From positions 1-45,336 of the IMG/VR virus record IMGVR_UViG_3300031952_000033: a stretch of DNA of 45,336 nucleotides. One strand, given 5' to 3'. Below, piece by piece: positions 39,674 to 45,336 of this stretch (position 1 is its first letter; each line of letters starts with the position of its first letter). The position numbers and the translations under genes are program-made. The stretch is from a virus. The notes beneath the pieces were generated by a model. That model was not told the origin of the DNA. It was given only the letters and a program-made list of their open reading frames with translations, and searched no databases.

Positions 39674-41288
39674 CTAGGCCCTCCCTTAGTCTCGGATCTT
39701 CTCTAAACCTTTCTAGTAAAGCTTCTCTAATCTTCTGGATGTCCTTTTCTTTAGCACCTATCCGCTTCTCTATAAGGTCATATCCATTAGGATTATAGTT
39801 CTCTTCATTATGGATAGGTTCAAACTTAGTATCTAGGATAGGTTCTGGTCCTTCATAGCCTTCCTTAGCACTAACTAAAGCCTCTTCAAACTCATCTAGG
39901 TTCCAGTTGGTTTCTATTTCAAACTGCTTCTTTATCTTATGTGCTATTGCTGCTAAGTCGTAACTAGCCCTCTTAGGGTCCTCTTCAAACTGCTTCCATA
40001 TATGGTACTTTATTTCTTTAGCACCAATCTCATCTAGAGCTCTTTCATAGGCCGGTAGCATATCCTCATAGATGTCCTTCTTAAGCTGCTCCTTTAGTTC
40101 TGTAAGCCAATGGTAGTAATCCCAAAAGAACTTAGGATAGGCTATTTTCTCATCTATCTCTCTCTTTAGTTCTTCCCTAGCAGCTTCATCAAATTCTGCC
40201 TTAAGCTTCTTATCATCCGGCATTGGCGGCTTAACCGGTATTCCAAATAGTCTCATATATTCTACTAGATAAATACCTAAGCCTATAGGTTCACCTTTAT
40301 TATTCTCAAACCCGGCTGATAGGCTTTCTAGTTCATAAGTCTTATCTCTACCCCAAGCATCATAGTCCAATTGGTTTAGTAAGCCATGGCTCATTAGAAA
40401 GTTTATTCTTTGCTGTACAAAGGGATTCTGTAGTGGCCTCTTTTGTTCTACATCATTAGCTAGTCCTAAGTTCTCTCCAATACTAGGATAGAATCCAGCT
40501 AGATATATCTTAGGATATTTCTTTGGTGGGAACTTATAAGCTAGGTGTCTACTTGCTTCCGTTCCAGCTTGAATAGTCCTTAGCATGTCTACTCCATAGG
40601 CATCTGCATCTGCTAGGAAGATCATATTTTTCTGGTCCTTAAACCTACTAGCCAGTTCCCATATTGCTCTGCTAAAGTTACCTCCCACAGTAACTATTAT
40701 GCTATTAGTAAATTCTGATAGGCCAAGCTCTACAATTCTGTTAGCCGCTGCATTCTTCTCTACTACTATGATGTTCTCACAAGCTCCACATTGCCATTCT
40801 TCCTCTTTCTCCGGCTTCATAATAGTTCTAGCTACTACTTCAGTAAAGGCTATTTTTCTTTCCTTATGTCCAAATACCGGTGAATGGAAGTAATATAAGA
40901 ATCCTTTACTTAAGTTCCCTATAGTGAAGGTATCCCGGTTAATATCACATAGTATTTCTAGGTCATTAATCGCTCCTAGTACATTAGGATAGATGTTATC
41001 TGGATTAGCTGTATTAAAAGGCTTAACTAGTTCTGGTGTAGTCCTTACTGTGTAGTAAAATTCTCTAAGTTCTCTTGGTGCCTTACCGCTTAGTATAGCC
41101 GCTGATATAGCCCTCTGAACCATTAAGGCCTCATACTTGATCTTAGCTTCTTTTTCTAGTAGAACAAAGCCAGTATCATCACTATAGAATTCTACATCTT
41201 TACCATTTACCTTTTGAGTCTCAGCTAGTTTTTTACTAATGAATTCTTTTCTTTTATCAGTATTCTTTATTTCAAATATCTTTACCAT
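39666..41288 (-). CDS. Topo VI-A/Spo11-like protein ('Mini-A') with long C-terminal extension
   Basis: The 540-residue protein has the winged-helix catalytic motif RELREFYYTVR with Tyr78/Tyr79, and a Toprim domain: IVVEKNAA with Glu177 and FLADADAYGVDM with Asp227 and Asp229, then GENLGL as in Topo VI-A. Canonical A subunits have 350-390 residues; here a charged, Trp- and Glu-rich extension of about 200 residues follows. A CGAC (167-170) precedes Toprim. No B subunit (GHKL ATPase) is in the window, so this fits the Mini-A group, which may cut DNA without ATP-driven strand passage. Replication initiation, recombination or host DNA breakage are possible. Confidence 0.82.
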   Translation of the reverse strand: MVKIFEIKNTDKRKEFISKKLAETQKVNGKDVEFYSDDTGFVLLEKEAKIKYEALMVQRAISAAILSGKAPRELREFYYTVRTTPELVKPFNTANPDNIYPNVLGAINDLEILCDINRDTFTIGNLSKGFLYYFHSPVFGHKERKIAFTEVVARTIMKPEKEEEWQCGACENIIVVEKNAAANRIVELGLSEFTNSIIVTVGGNFSRAIWELASRFKDQKNMIFLADADAYGVDMLRTIQAGTEASRHLAYKFPPKKYPKIYLAGFYPSIGENLGLANDVEQKRPLQNPFVQQRINFLMSHGLLNQLDYDAWGRDKTYELESLSAGFENNKGEPIGLGIYLVEYMRLFGIPVKPPMPDDKKLKAEFDEAAREELKREIDEKIAYPKFFWDYYHWLTELKEQLKKDIYEDMLPAYERALDEIGAKEIKYHIWKQFEEDPKRASYDLAAIAHKIKKQFEIETNWNLDEFEEALVSAKEGYEGPEPILDTKFEPIHNEENYNPNGYDLIEKRIGAKEKDIQKIREALLERFREDPRLREGLDD

Positions 41289-41478
41289 ATTTATTCCTTC
41301 TTATTTCTTTCCATATCTTAGATAACGATAAACCTATTAGAACCTCTAAGCTTTCTAACCCAACTGTAATACCTACCATTTCATAGATACTAAGTGAAGG
41401 TAAGCCTAAAGCAGTTAAGCTCACCATAGTACCAACTGATGTTTGAGAGACTATAATCCCTACTATTAGTCTATTCAT
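41272..41478 (-). CDS. Small two-helix membrane protein
   Basis: From the ATG at 41478 (MNRLIVGIIV) the protein is 68 residues with two transmembrane helices (about 3-22 and 30-50) and a basic tail (KIWKEIRRNKYGK). GGGAAG lies at the right distance upstream; an ATG at 41493 is also open. Resembles DUF2061-like small membrane proteins. It overlaps the topoisomerase-like gene by 17 bases. Confidence 0.5.
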   Translation of the reverse strand: MNRLIVGIIVSQTSVGTMVSLTALGLPSLSIYEMVGITVGLESLEVLIGLSLSKIWKEIRRNKYGKDI

Positions 41479-41575
41479 GTTTATTCTTCCCATGACTAAA
41501 TTCTATATTATGGTGCCTCATTACCGGAATACTACTATATTCTTTCCTAAGCCTTCTTAGGTTTAGTTTACCCAT
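41471..41575 (-). CDS. Very short basic protein
   Basis: This 34-residue frame starts MGKLNLRRLRKEY and overlaps both neighbours. It is basic with four His residues near the C-terminus. Overlap chain and basic composition are the only support. Confidence 0.3.
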   Translation of the reverse strand: MGKLNLRRLRKEYSSIPVMRHHNIEFSHGKNKHE

Positions 41576-41825
41576 TCTTCTTATCTCCTAGCCTAAGATT
41601 CTTAGGTACATCTGGAAAACCAAAGTTAGATACTAGGTCAGTCTGCTTTATCTTTCTTTGTGTATCCTTATGGCAGTCCTTACAGACTATTCTAGTATTA
41701 TGGACCTTATCCTTATACACATATACTGGCTTAATCCCTACTACTAAGCAAACTTCACACCGTTCTCTAAATCCAGTATCTTCTTTTACTTCATGATTAA
41801 AGAACCAATCTTTAGGTACTTTCAT
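41568..41825 (-). CDS. Small zinc-knuckle protein
   Basis: The 85-residue protein has CEVC (about 23-26) and CKDCH (about 48-52), separated by a beta hairpin, as in HNH-type zinc knuckles; the catalytic His-Asn core is not evident. Charged tail. Likely a zinc-binding nucleic-acid protein. The ATG lies at 41825, directly before the next upstream gene's end. Confidence 0.5.
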   Translation of the reverse strand: MKVPKDWFFNHEVKEDTGFRERCEVCLVVGIKPVYVYKDKVHNTRIVCKDCHKDTQRKIKQTDLVSNFGFPDVPKNLRLGDKKNG

Positions 41826-42080
41826 TTAGTTCTCCTCTAGCATTCCATTCATTATATCACATAGTAACTGGTCCGGCTTAAGTCTATCTTTGTACTCCTT
41901 TATTCCTAGTATAAAGCTTCTAACTTCTATTAGCTTCAAGTATATGTCAGTCCGGCTTTCTCTTATACTATAGTCGGCCGCTTCATTAAGTAACTCATGG
42001 AGCTCTACTACTTCAGCTACATCACAGCCAGCACACGCTTCTCTAGCTTTACCTATTAACCTATATAGTTCAGTATTCAA
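41826..42080 (-). CDS. Small helical protein
   Basis: The protein of about 84 residues is helical throughout (LIGKAREACAGC, then VVELHELLNEAADYSI). A GGAAGGTG sequence lies six bases before a TTG at 42080, which is preferred over a GTG at 42089. Unknown function; could be a helical dimer. Confidence 0.45.
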   Translation of the reverse strand: MNTELYRLIGKAREACAGCDVAEVVELHELLNEAADYSIRESRTDIYLKLIEVRSFILGIKEYKDRLKPDQLLCDIMNGMLEEN

Positions 42081-42081
42081 C

Positions 42082-42312
42082 TTAAGCACCTTCCAATGGT
42101 AATGGATTATGGCATCTAGGACAGCTTATAGGCTTTCCAATAGTTATGAAGGTAAGGCCACAGCCCTTATAGAATACTTCCTTCTGACCGGTTGGACCTT
42201 CTTCATTCATTACTATTTCTATTTCTGAATGGTCTAAGCAACTAAACAGTTTTTGTTTTAGGCCATCAAATCCTTTAGTTCTTAACTGTACAAATTTTTG
42301 TTCTTTATTCAT
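42082..42312 (-). CDS. Zinc-ribbon protein
   Basis: The 76-residue protein (start MNKEQKFVQL) has a C-terminal zinc site with GCGL and CPRC. It starts at the ATG at 42312, three bases after the previous stop; a GTG at 42321 is also open. Unknown function. Confidence 0.5.
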   Translation of the reverse strand: MNKEQKFVQLRTKGFDGLKQKLFSCLDHSEIEIVMNEEGPTGQKEVFYKGCGLTFITIGKPISCPRCHNPLPLEGA

Positions 42313-42314
42313 TC

Positions 42315-42479
42315 TCAACACTTCCTTAGTAGTTCTCTTATTATTGGCTTTACTATACCCACTTCTAGCTTATTAGGCTTTCCATTTTTAAAGAACTTAA
42401 AGTTTACTTTTATTTCAGCTGCTCCAAATACTTCCTTAAGTTCTTGGGCTAAAGTCTTTAATCTAGGTTCTTCTTTCAT
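42315..42479 (-). CDS. Small alpha/beta protein
   Basis: The 54-residue gene starts MKEEPRLKTLAQELKEVF; an amphipathic helix is followed by a hairpin (IKVNFKFFKNGKP) and a second helix. Its ATG overlaps the stop of the upstream gene as ATGA. The gene fills what would be an empty gap. Unknown function. Confidence 0.55.
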   Translation of the reverse strand: MKEEPRLKTLAQELKEVFGAAEIKVNFKFFKNGKPNKLEVGIVKPIIRELLRKC

Positions 42480-42718
42480 TTCATCTTCACCATCAGTTTT
42501 ACCCTTTCTATTATTAGCTTAACAAGACTAGAAACTTTGGTATTTCGGTCTAATCTAGTTCTAACTACTAGGTATGTCTTTAAGCTTAGGTATCCTTTAG
42601 TAAACATCCGGTCTATCCCTCTAAGGTATTCTTTCTTCATCCACATAGTAGCATATTGTCTATTAACTTCTACATAAGCTTCTCTTAGGTCCTCTAGGTC
42701 ATAGTAATAGTGGGCCAT
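42476..42718 (-). CDS. Small helical protein
   Basis: The 80-residue basic protein starts MAHYYYDLEDLREAY and is mostly helical, with a basic C-terminal half (VVRTRLDRNTKVSSLVKL). No recognised motif. Nucleic-acid or protein binding is possible. Confidence 0.45.
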   Translation of the reverse strand: MAHYYYDLEDLREAYVEVNRQYATMWMKKEYLRGIDRMFTKGYLSLKTYLVVRTRLDRNTKVSSLVKLIIERVKLMVKMK

Positions 42719-42720
42719 TC

Positions 42721-42840
42721 TTATTCTCTCCAGTCCTTCTTAGGTTTGTAGCTAACCGGTGCTTTGAAGGCATTATCAAGTAAGGCATCTACTATAGTCT
42801 GGAAGTCCTTTGAATTTAGTCTATCCCTAGTCTTTTTCAT
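42721..42840 (-). CDS. Short basic protein
   Basis: The 39-residue gene starts MKKTRDRLNSKDFQTI and ends PKKDWRE. It lies in the gap between the phosphatase-like gene and the helical gene with only two bases on one side. Weak evidence beyond position and codon pattern. Confidence 0.4.
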   Translation of the reverse strand: MKKTRDRLNSKDFQTIVDALLDNAFKAPVSYKPKKDWRE

Positions 42841-42847
42841 TTCTTAT

Positions 42848-43582
42848 TCACCTACTACTATTAATCCAGTTCTGCCTATAAAGGTTTCTATTTATCTGTT
42901 CTACATCTATACAGCGCCATGGTACAACTGTATGTATACCAAGCACCATTTCCTTTATAGCTTCTTGGCAAGTGATAGCTAAGGTCTCATCCATCCAAGC
43001 TCTATCAACCTTACTTTTAACTAGCTTCTGATAGTACCGGTACTTTTCTTCAATACTTTCTTTTCCTTTATCTAGGTAAGTTAAGGCCGATGTTGCTATT
43101 GAATTACTCCGGTTTATTCCAGCAGCACACTTCACACAGACTTTAGCTCCCTTTTCTAGTAAGTAAACTACTTCTTCAATCTTGTCTCTGACCGGCTGTA
43201 TAAAGATTTCATTATCTTCAATGCCTTGCCATACTTCCACTACTTCCCATCCGGCATCAACCTTATCATGCCAACCACCTGTGGCTAAGTTACTAGTAAT
43301 CTTATTCATTCCATATTTGAAGAACTTTACCTTAGTACCGGCTATTGGCATCCAGAAGCCGGTTTCTTTAGTATTACCTATAGAATCCATATAAGCTAGT
43401 ACATCCAATTCTATATGTGGATAAGCTTTATAGAGTGGCCTAAGATCATATACTTCAGTCTTTCCTTCTGCTAGGTTAGGAAGATATTTCTTAAAGTTTA
43501 TTTTCTTTATCATTCTAGCTTCCTTCTCTTTAGCCTTCTTAAGTGCTTTAAGTAGGCGCTTATTCTTAGTTCTGGTTTTCAT
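42848..43582 (-). CDS. Dual-specificity/tyrosine phosphatase-like protein
   Basis: The 244-residue protein has the phosphatase signature CVKCAAGINRSNSIA, with Cys152, Arg158 and Ser159 in the CX5RS form. Asp123, in GIEDNEIF, lies 29 residues upstream, the usual distance of the general acid. The N-terminal 30 residues are a basic coiled coil. It should remove phosphate from proteins or RNA 5' ends. Two kinase-like genes lie 200-950 bases upstream, so a phosphorylation switch is plausible. Confidence 0.78.
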   Translation of the reverse strand: MKTRTKNKRLLKALKKAKEKEARMIKKINFKKYLPNLAEGKTEVYDLRPLYKAYPHIELDVLAYMDSIGNTKETGFWMPIAGTKVKFFKYGMNKITSNLATGGWHDKVDAGWEVVEVWQGIEDNEIFIQPVRDKIEEVVYLLEKGAKVCVKCAAGINRSNSIATSALTYLDKGKESIEEKYRYYQKLVKSKVDRAWMDETLAITCQEAIKEMVLGIHTVVPWRCIDVEQINRNLYRQNWINSSR

Positions 43583-43583
43583 C

Positions 43584-43781
43584 TTATTCTACCTTCACTT
43601 TTCTGTTTATCATAAATTCAGTACATTCTACACATAGGCTTAGTTTCTTTAAGCCTTCTGGAACATCCTTCCAATCTTTACTCCACCAGCCAATATAAAT
43701 AGTATTACATAGATCACATATTGGCGGTAATAAATAACCTTCCTTAGTAAGAAGGCCTTTATACTTTTCTAAGTTTTCCAT
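43584..43781 (-). CDS. Small zinc-finger protein
   Basis: The 65-residue protein has CDLC (about 22-25) and CVEC (about 51-54) with an intervening Trp-rich hairpin (IGWWSKDW). It sits directly between the phosphatase-like gene and the kinase-like gene. It may help recognise a target. Unknown function. Confidence 0.5.
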   Translation of the reverse strand: MENLEKYKGLLTKEGYLLPPICDLCNTIYIGWWSKDWKDVPEGLKKLSLCVECTEFMINRKVKVE

Positions 43782-43782
43782 T

Positions 43783-44283
43783 CTACTTCACCAATATCCA
43801 TTCTTTTGAATTACCATATCCATAGTCTCTTATTACCATCCTTTCTCCATACATTCCAACATTACTATGACCAAAATCTTTATAGTAGATATTGTTTCTC
43901 ATTAGTTTGCCTTCAAAGCCAGCATAGTCATCCCATGCTACATCTGGACAATAAGGCATTACTAGCCAAGAATAATCTTCAGCATAAGCTAGTATAGGAA
44001 GTAAATACTTCTTAGCTTTAGAAGGACAACTTAGCCAGTTTTCTACTTCTTGCTGATTCTGGTTAAAGTCGTTATCTTCTTCATTTACTTCTAATTTCAC
44101 TACTATAGACTTATTTTTAGAAGCAAAGACATGCCTAGATAGGCCCATATCAATAAAGTCAAATCCATTAGCTTCTAGAATCTTAGCTAATTCTTCAGCC
44201 TTATCTACCCTACTTTTACAGCTATGAATTTCTGTAGTATTCTGGTTTAGTAGGCCTACTATATTCTTTACTTCCTTATTCAT
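43783..44283 (-). CDS. Diverged protein kinase-like protein
   Basis: The 166-residue protein has a small-lobe strand with Lys63 (SIVVKLEV), helix-C-type Glu79 (QQEVENW), a hinge (SWLVMPYC), a catalytic-loop-like DFGHSNVGMYG (Asp136, Asn141) and a metal-site RDYGYG (Asp153, DYG in place of DFG). It is shorter than normal kinases and lacks the substrate-binding lower helices. It is homologous to the gene at 44517-45260. Phosphate transfer is likely but unproven; a pseudokinase is possible. Confidence 0.6.
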   Translation of the reverse strand: MNKEVKNIVGLLNQNTTEIHSCKSRVDKAEELAKILEANGFDFIDMGLSRHVFASKNKSIVVKLEVNEEDNDFNQNQQEVENWLSCPSKAKKYLLPILAYAEDYSWLVMPYCPDVAWDDYAGFEGKLMRNNIYYKDFGHSNVGMYGERMVIRDYGYGNSKEWILVK

Positions 44284-44289
44284 CTTGAT

Positions 44290-44394
44290 CTAGACTCCTA
44301 AAGCTTCAGCTATTTCTATTTCAGTATATCCTTGATTCTTCATTAGGATAACTAAGAAATACTTAGCTTGACTTAAATCTTCTAAGTTCTCCAT
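44290..44394 (-). CDS. Mini HTH-like peptide
   Basis: The 34-residue gene starts MENLEDLSQAK and ends with LMKNQGYTEIEIAEALGV, a typical helix-turn-helix sequence. It stops 7 bases before the kinase-like ATG. It could be a minimal DNA-binding peptide or a remnant of a larger regulator. Confidence 0.45.
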   Translation of the reverse strand: MENLEDLSQAKYFLVILMKNQGYTEIEIAEALGV

Positions 44395-44398
44395 TTTA

Positions 44399-44494
44399 TT
44401 AGTCTCCTAGACTCCTTACATTCTCATAAGCTAGGTCCAACCAAGCTTGGATTTCTCCTAAGATTCTATAGGCTACTTCTTTTATAGTTTTCAT
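44399..44494 (-). CDS. Short helical peptide
   Basis: The 31-residue frame starts MKTIKEVAYRIL and is amphipathic throughout (GEIQAWLDLAYENV). It ends 4 bases before the HTH-like peptide, and two short genes fill the gap between the kinase-like genes. Evidence is limited to position and helix pattern. Confidence 0.35.
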   Translation of the reverse strand: MKTIKEVAYRILGEIQAWLDLAYENVRSLGD

Positions 44495-44516
44495 TTTCTT
44501 TCCACCTCTTAGTTTA

Positions 44517-45260
44517 TTAATCTTCTTCCTTATTGAAGTATATTGGGTAGCCGTAATCTATAACGACATCCCTTCCTTTATACATTCCCACATTAGCAGA
44601 ATAAAGGTCAGCCATATTTATTCCTAATTCAGCAAACTTAGTTCTTAGCCTATCTACTACTTCACTACAGTTTATTCCATCATTACTTGTCTCTGCTTTA
44701 GGCATTACTATCCAAAGATAGTCAGTTTTATCATAAGCTAGTATAGGTAAGAAACATTCTCTTATAGATTCTGACTGCTTCTGGATTACTTTAAAATGCT
44801 TTACTTCTTTACTATTCTGACCTCTATCCATTTCTCCATCACTCTGATTCCTTCCAGACTTATCTATCTTTATAACATAGTTTCCAGCTATCTCAAAAAC
44901 CATTCTATCTAGTCCATTATCTAAGTGCTTAGCAGCTAAGAAGCTTAGTTCAGCTTCTATTTCATTCTCAACATGCCAAAGCTTTCCTTCTTCCCTAGAA
45001 GCCAACTTAGTTAGTATTCTATTAATCTTCTTAGAATCTTCTGGACCTATAGGCGACTTCTTCTTTTCCTTAAGCTTTCTTCTATAGGCCTTATAGCAAG
45101 TCTTACATCCTTCCCAATAAGGCTTAACTTCTCCTTCCTTAATGAAGTATTCTGATCTTGGTAGGTTAGAATGGCATAATGGACATTGGATATTTTCCTT
45201 AGCTTCTACTACTATCCTTAAAGAATCTTCTAAACCAAAGAGTTCTTTTAGGCTAAGCAT
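44517..45260 (-). CDS. Diverged protein kinase-like protein with N-terminal zinc finger
   Basis: The 247-residue protein has a zinc knuckle (CPLC 26-29 and CKTC 52-55), then a kinase-like domain: YVIKID with Lys131, Glu152 in SKEVKHF, hinge LWIVMPKA (182-189), ADLYSANVGMY with Asp218 and Asn223, and IDYGY with Asp235. It is a paralogue of the 43783-44283 gene with an added zinc finger. It is the first gene after the main promoter at the right end, so it is probably expressed early and could phosphorylate a host or viral protein. Confidence 0.62.
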   Translation of the reverse strand: MLSLKELFGLEDSLRIVVEAKENIQCPLCHSNLPRSEYFIKEGEVKPYWEGCKTCYKAYRRKLKEKKKSPIGPEDSKKINRILTKLASREEGKLWHVENEIEAELSFLAAKHLDNGLDRMVFEIAGNYVIKIDKSGRNQSDGEMDRGQNSKEVKHFKVIQKQSESIRECFLPILAYDKTDYLWIVMPKAETSNDGINCSEVVDRLRTKFAELGINMADLYSANVGMYKGRDVVIDYGYPIYFNKEED

Positions 45261-45336
45261 CTTAAATCACAGTACATCTACCATCACTATTCTATTTAAG
45301 CCTTCCTTTTAACTTGTACTACTAGAATACAATTCC
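45261..45336 (-). promoter_or_regulatory. Leading promoter of the early gene block
   Basis: Minus-strand reading gives a purine BRE-like stretch (AAAAGGAAGGC, 45300-45310), a TATA box (CTTAAATAGA, 45291-45300) about 33-40 bases before the ATG at 45260, and no gene. This is the cleanest BRE-TATA pair in the window. The gap continues across the window ends into 1-351 if the map is circular. Confidence 0.6.
45313..45336. repeat. Terminal direct-repeat elements
   Basis: The last eight bases (45329-45336, ACAATTCC) are identical to bases 1-8. CTTGTACTAC at 45313-45322 is identical to 227-236. Both suggest that the two ends of the window belong to one continuous non-coding region. An eight-base match alone could be chance or an assembly overlap. 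Confidence 0.45.

Noticed and set aside
1-45336. tRNA or rRNA genes
   Set aside because: I found no cloverleaf-like sequence with conserved GGTTCRA-type arms and no rRNA-like segment; a tRNAscan run would settle it.
1-45336. Integrase or lysogeny genes
   Set aside because: No tyrosine or serine recombinase motif was seen in any frame; the life style stays open.

Overview
The window looks like a complete or nearly complete genome of a tailed virus (Caudoviricetes type, HK97-like capsid) that infects an archaeon. The virion module is recognisable: large terminase, portal, prohead protease-scaffold, HK97-like capsid protein, connector, tail tube-like protein and tail hub. The information-processing genes are archaeal in type: family B DNA polymerase, RadA, an XPF/ERCC4 nuclease, family 4 uracil-DNA glycosylase and a Topo VI-A-like 'Mini-A' protein. 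Several gaps carry TTTAAATA-like TATA boxes at archaeal spacing, and the clearest ribosome binding sites read GGTGAT, matching the 3' tail of archaeal 16S rRNA. The exact host cannot be named; DUF2341 and family B polymerases suggest an uncultured methanogen, ANME or related euryarchaeal or TACK lineage. The DNA is AT-rich.

Every convincing gene lies on the minus strand, so transcription runs from right to left. Genes are tightly packed, with ATGA, GTGA, TTGA, TAATG or TAGTG overlaps at many junctions. About a dozen short genes (31-67 codons) fill what would otherwise look like gaps. The only sizeable non-coding stretch is at positions 1-351, plus 45261-45336. The last 8 bases of the window repeat the first 8, and a 10-mer (CTTGTACTAC) occurs on both sides of the ends, which suggests a circular or circularly closed map with the non-coding region spanning the junction.

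Layout, in transcription order. (1) 45.3-41.3 kb, probably early: two diverged protein kinase-like proteins, a dual-specificity phosphatase-like protein, and many small zinc-binding or helical proteins. (2) 41.3-34 kb: the Mini-A topoisomerase-like protein, a SAM methyltransferase, family 4 uracil-DNA glycosylase, a dNMP kinase, a ThyA-family enzyme with the Asn-to-Asp change typical of dCMP hydroxymethylases, and a dUTPase/dCTP deaminase-family protein. (3) 34-24 kb: a HEXXH mini-protein, C5-cytosine methyltransferase, SANT-like/zinc-ribbon regulator, metallophosphoesterase, HNH nuclease, RadA, XPF-type nuclease and a probable single-strand DNA-binding protein. (4) 24-20 kb: DNA polymerase B, a nucleoside deoxyribosyltransferase-like protein, a dGTP/dATP diphosphohydrolase-like domain, a DUF6899-like protein and two winged-helix regulators. 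(5) 20-13 kb: ClpP-like protease, a GT2 glycosyltransferase, a methyltransferase-glycosyltransferase fusion, major capsid protein, Cas4-like nuclease, ParB-like protein, GNAT acetyltransferase and TerL. (6) 13-0.6 kb: repeat and Ig-domain surface proteins, protease-scaffold, portal, connector, tail proteins including a DUF2341 protein with 20-residue repeats, and the tail hub.

The virus supplies its own polymerase, recombinase, single-strand binding candidate and nucleotide metabolism, but I recognise no helicase, primase, clamp or integrase, so it probably borrows the host replisome. The parts I find most unusual are the probable cytosine-modification pathway, the kinase/phosphatase set at the early end, the large Mini-A protein without a B subunit, and a scattered family of small zinc-finger paralogues.
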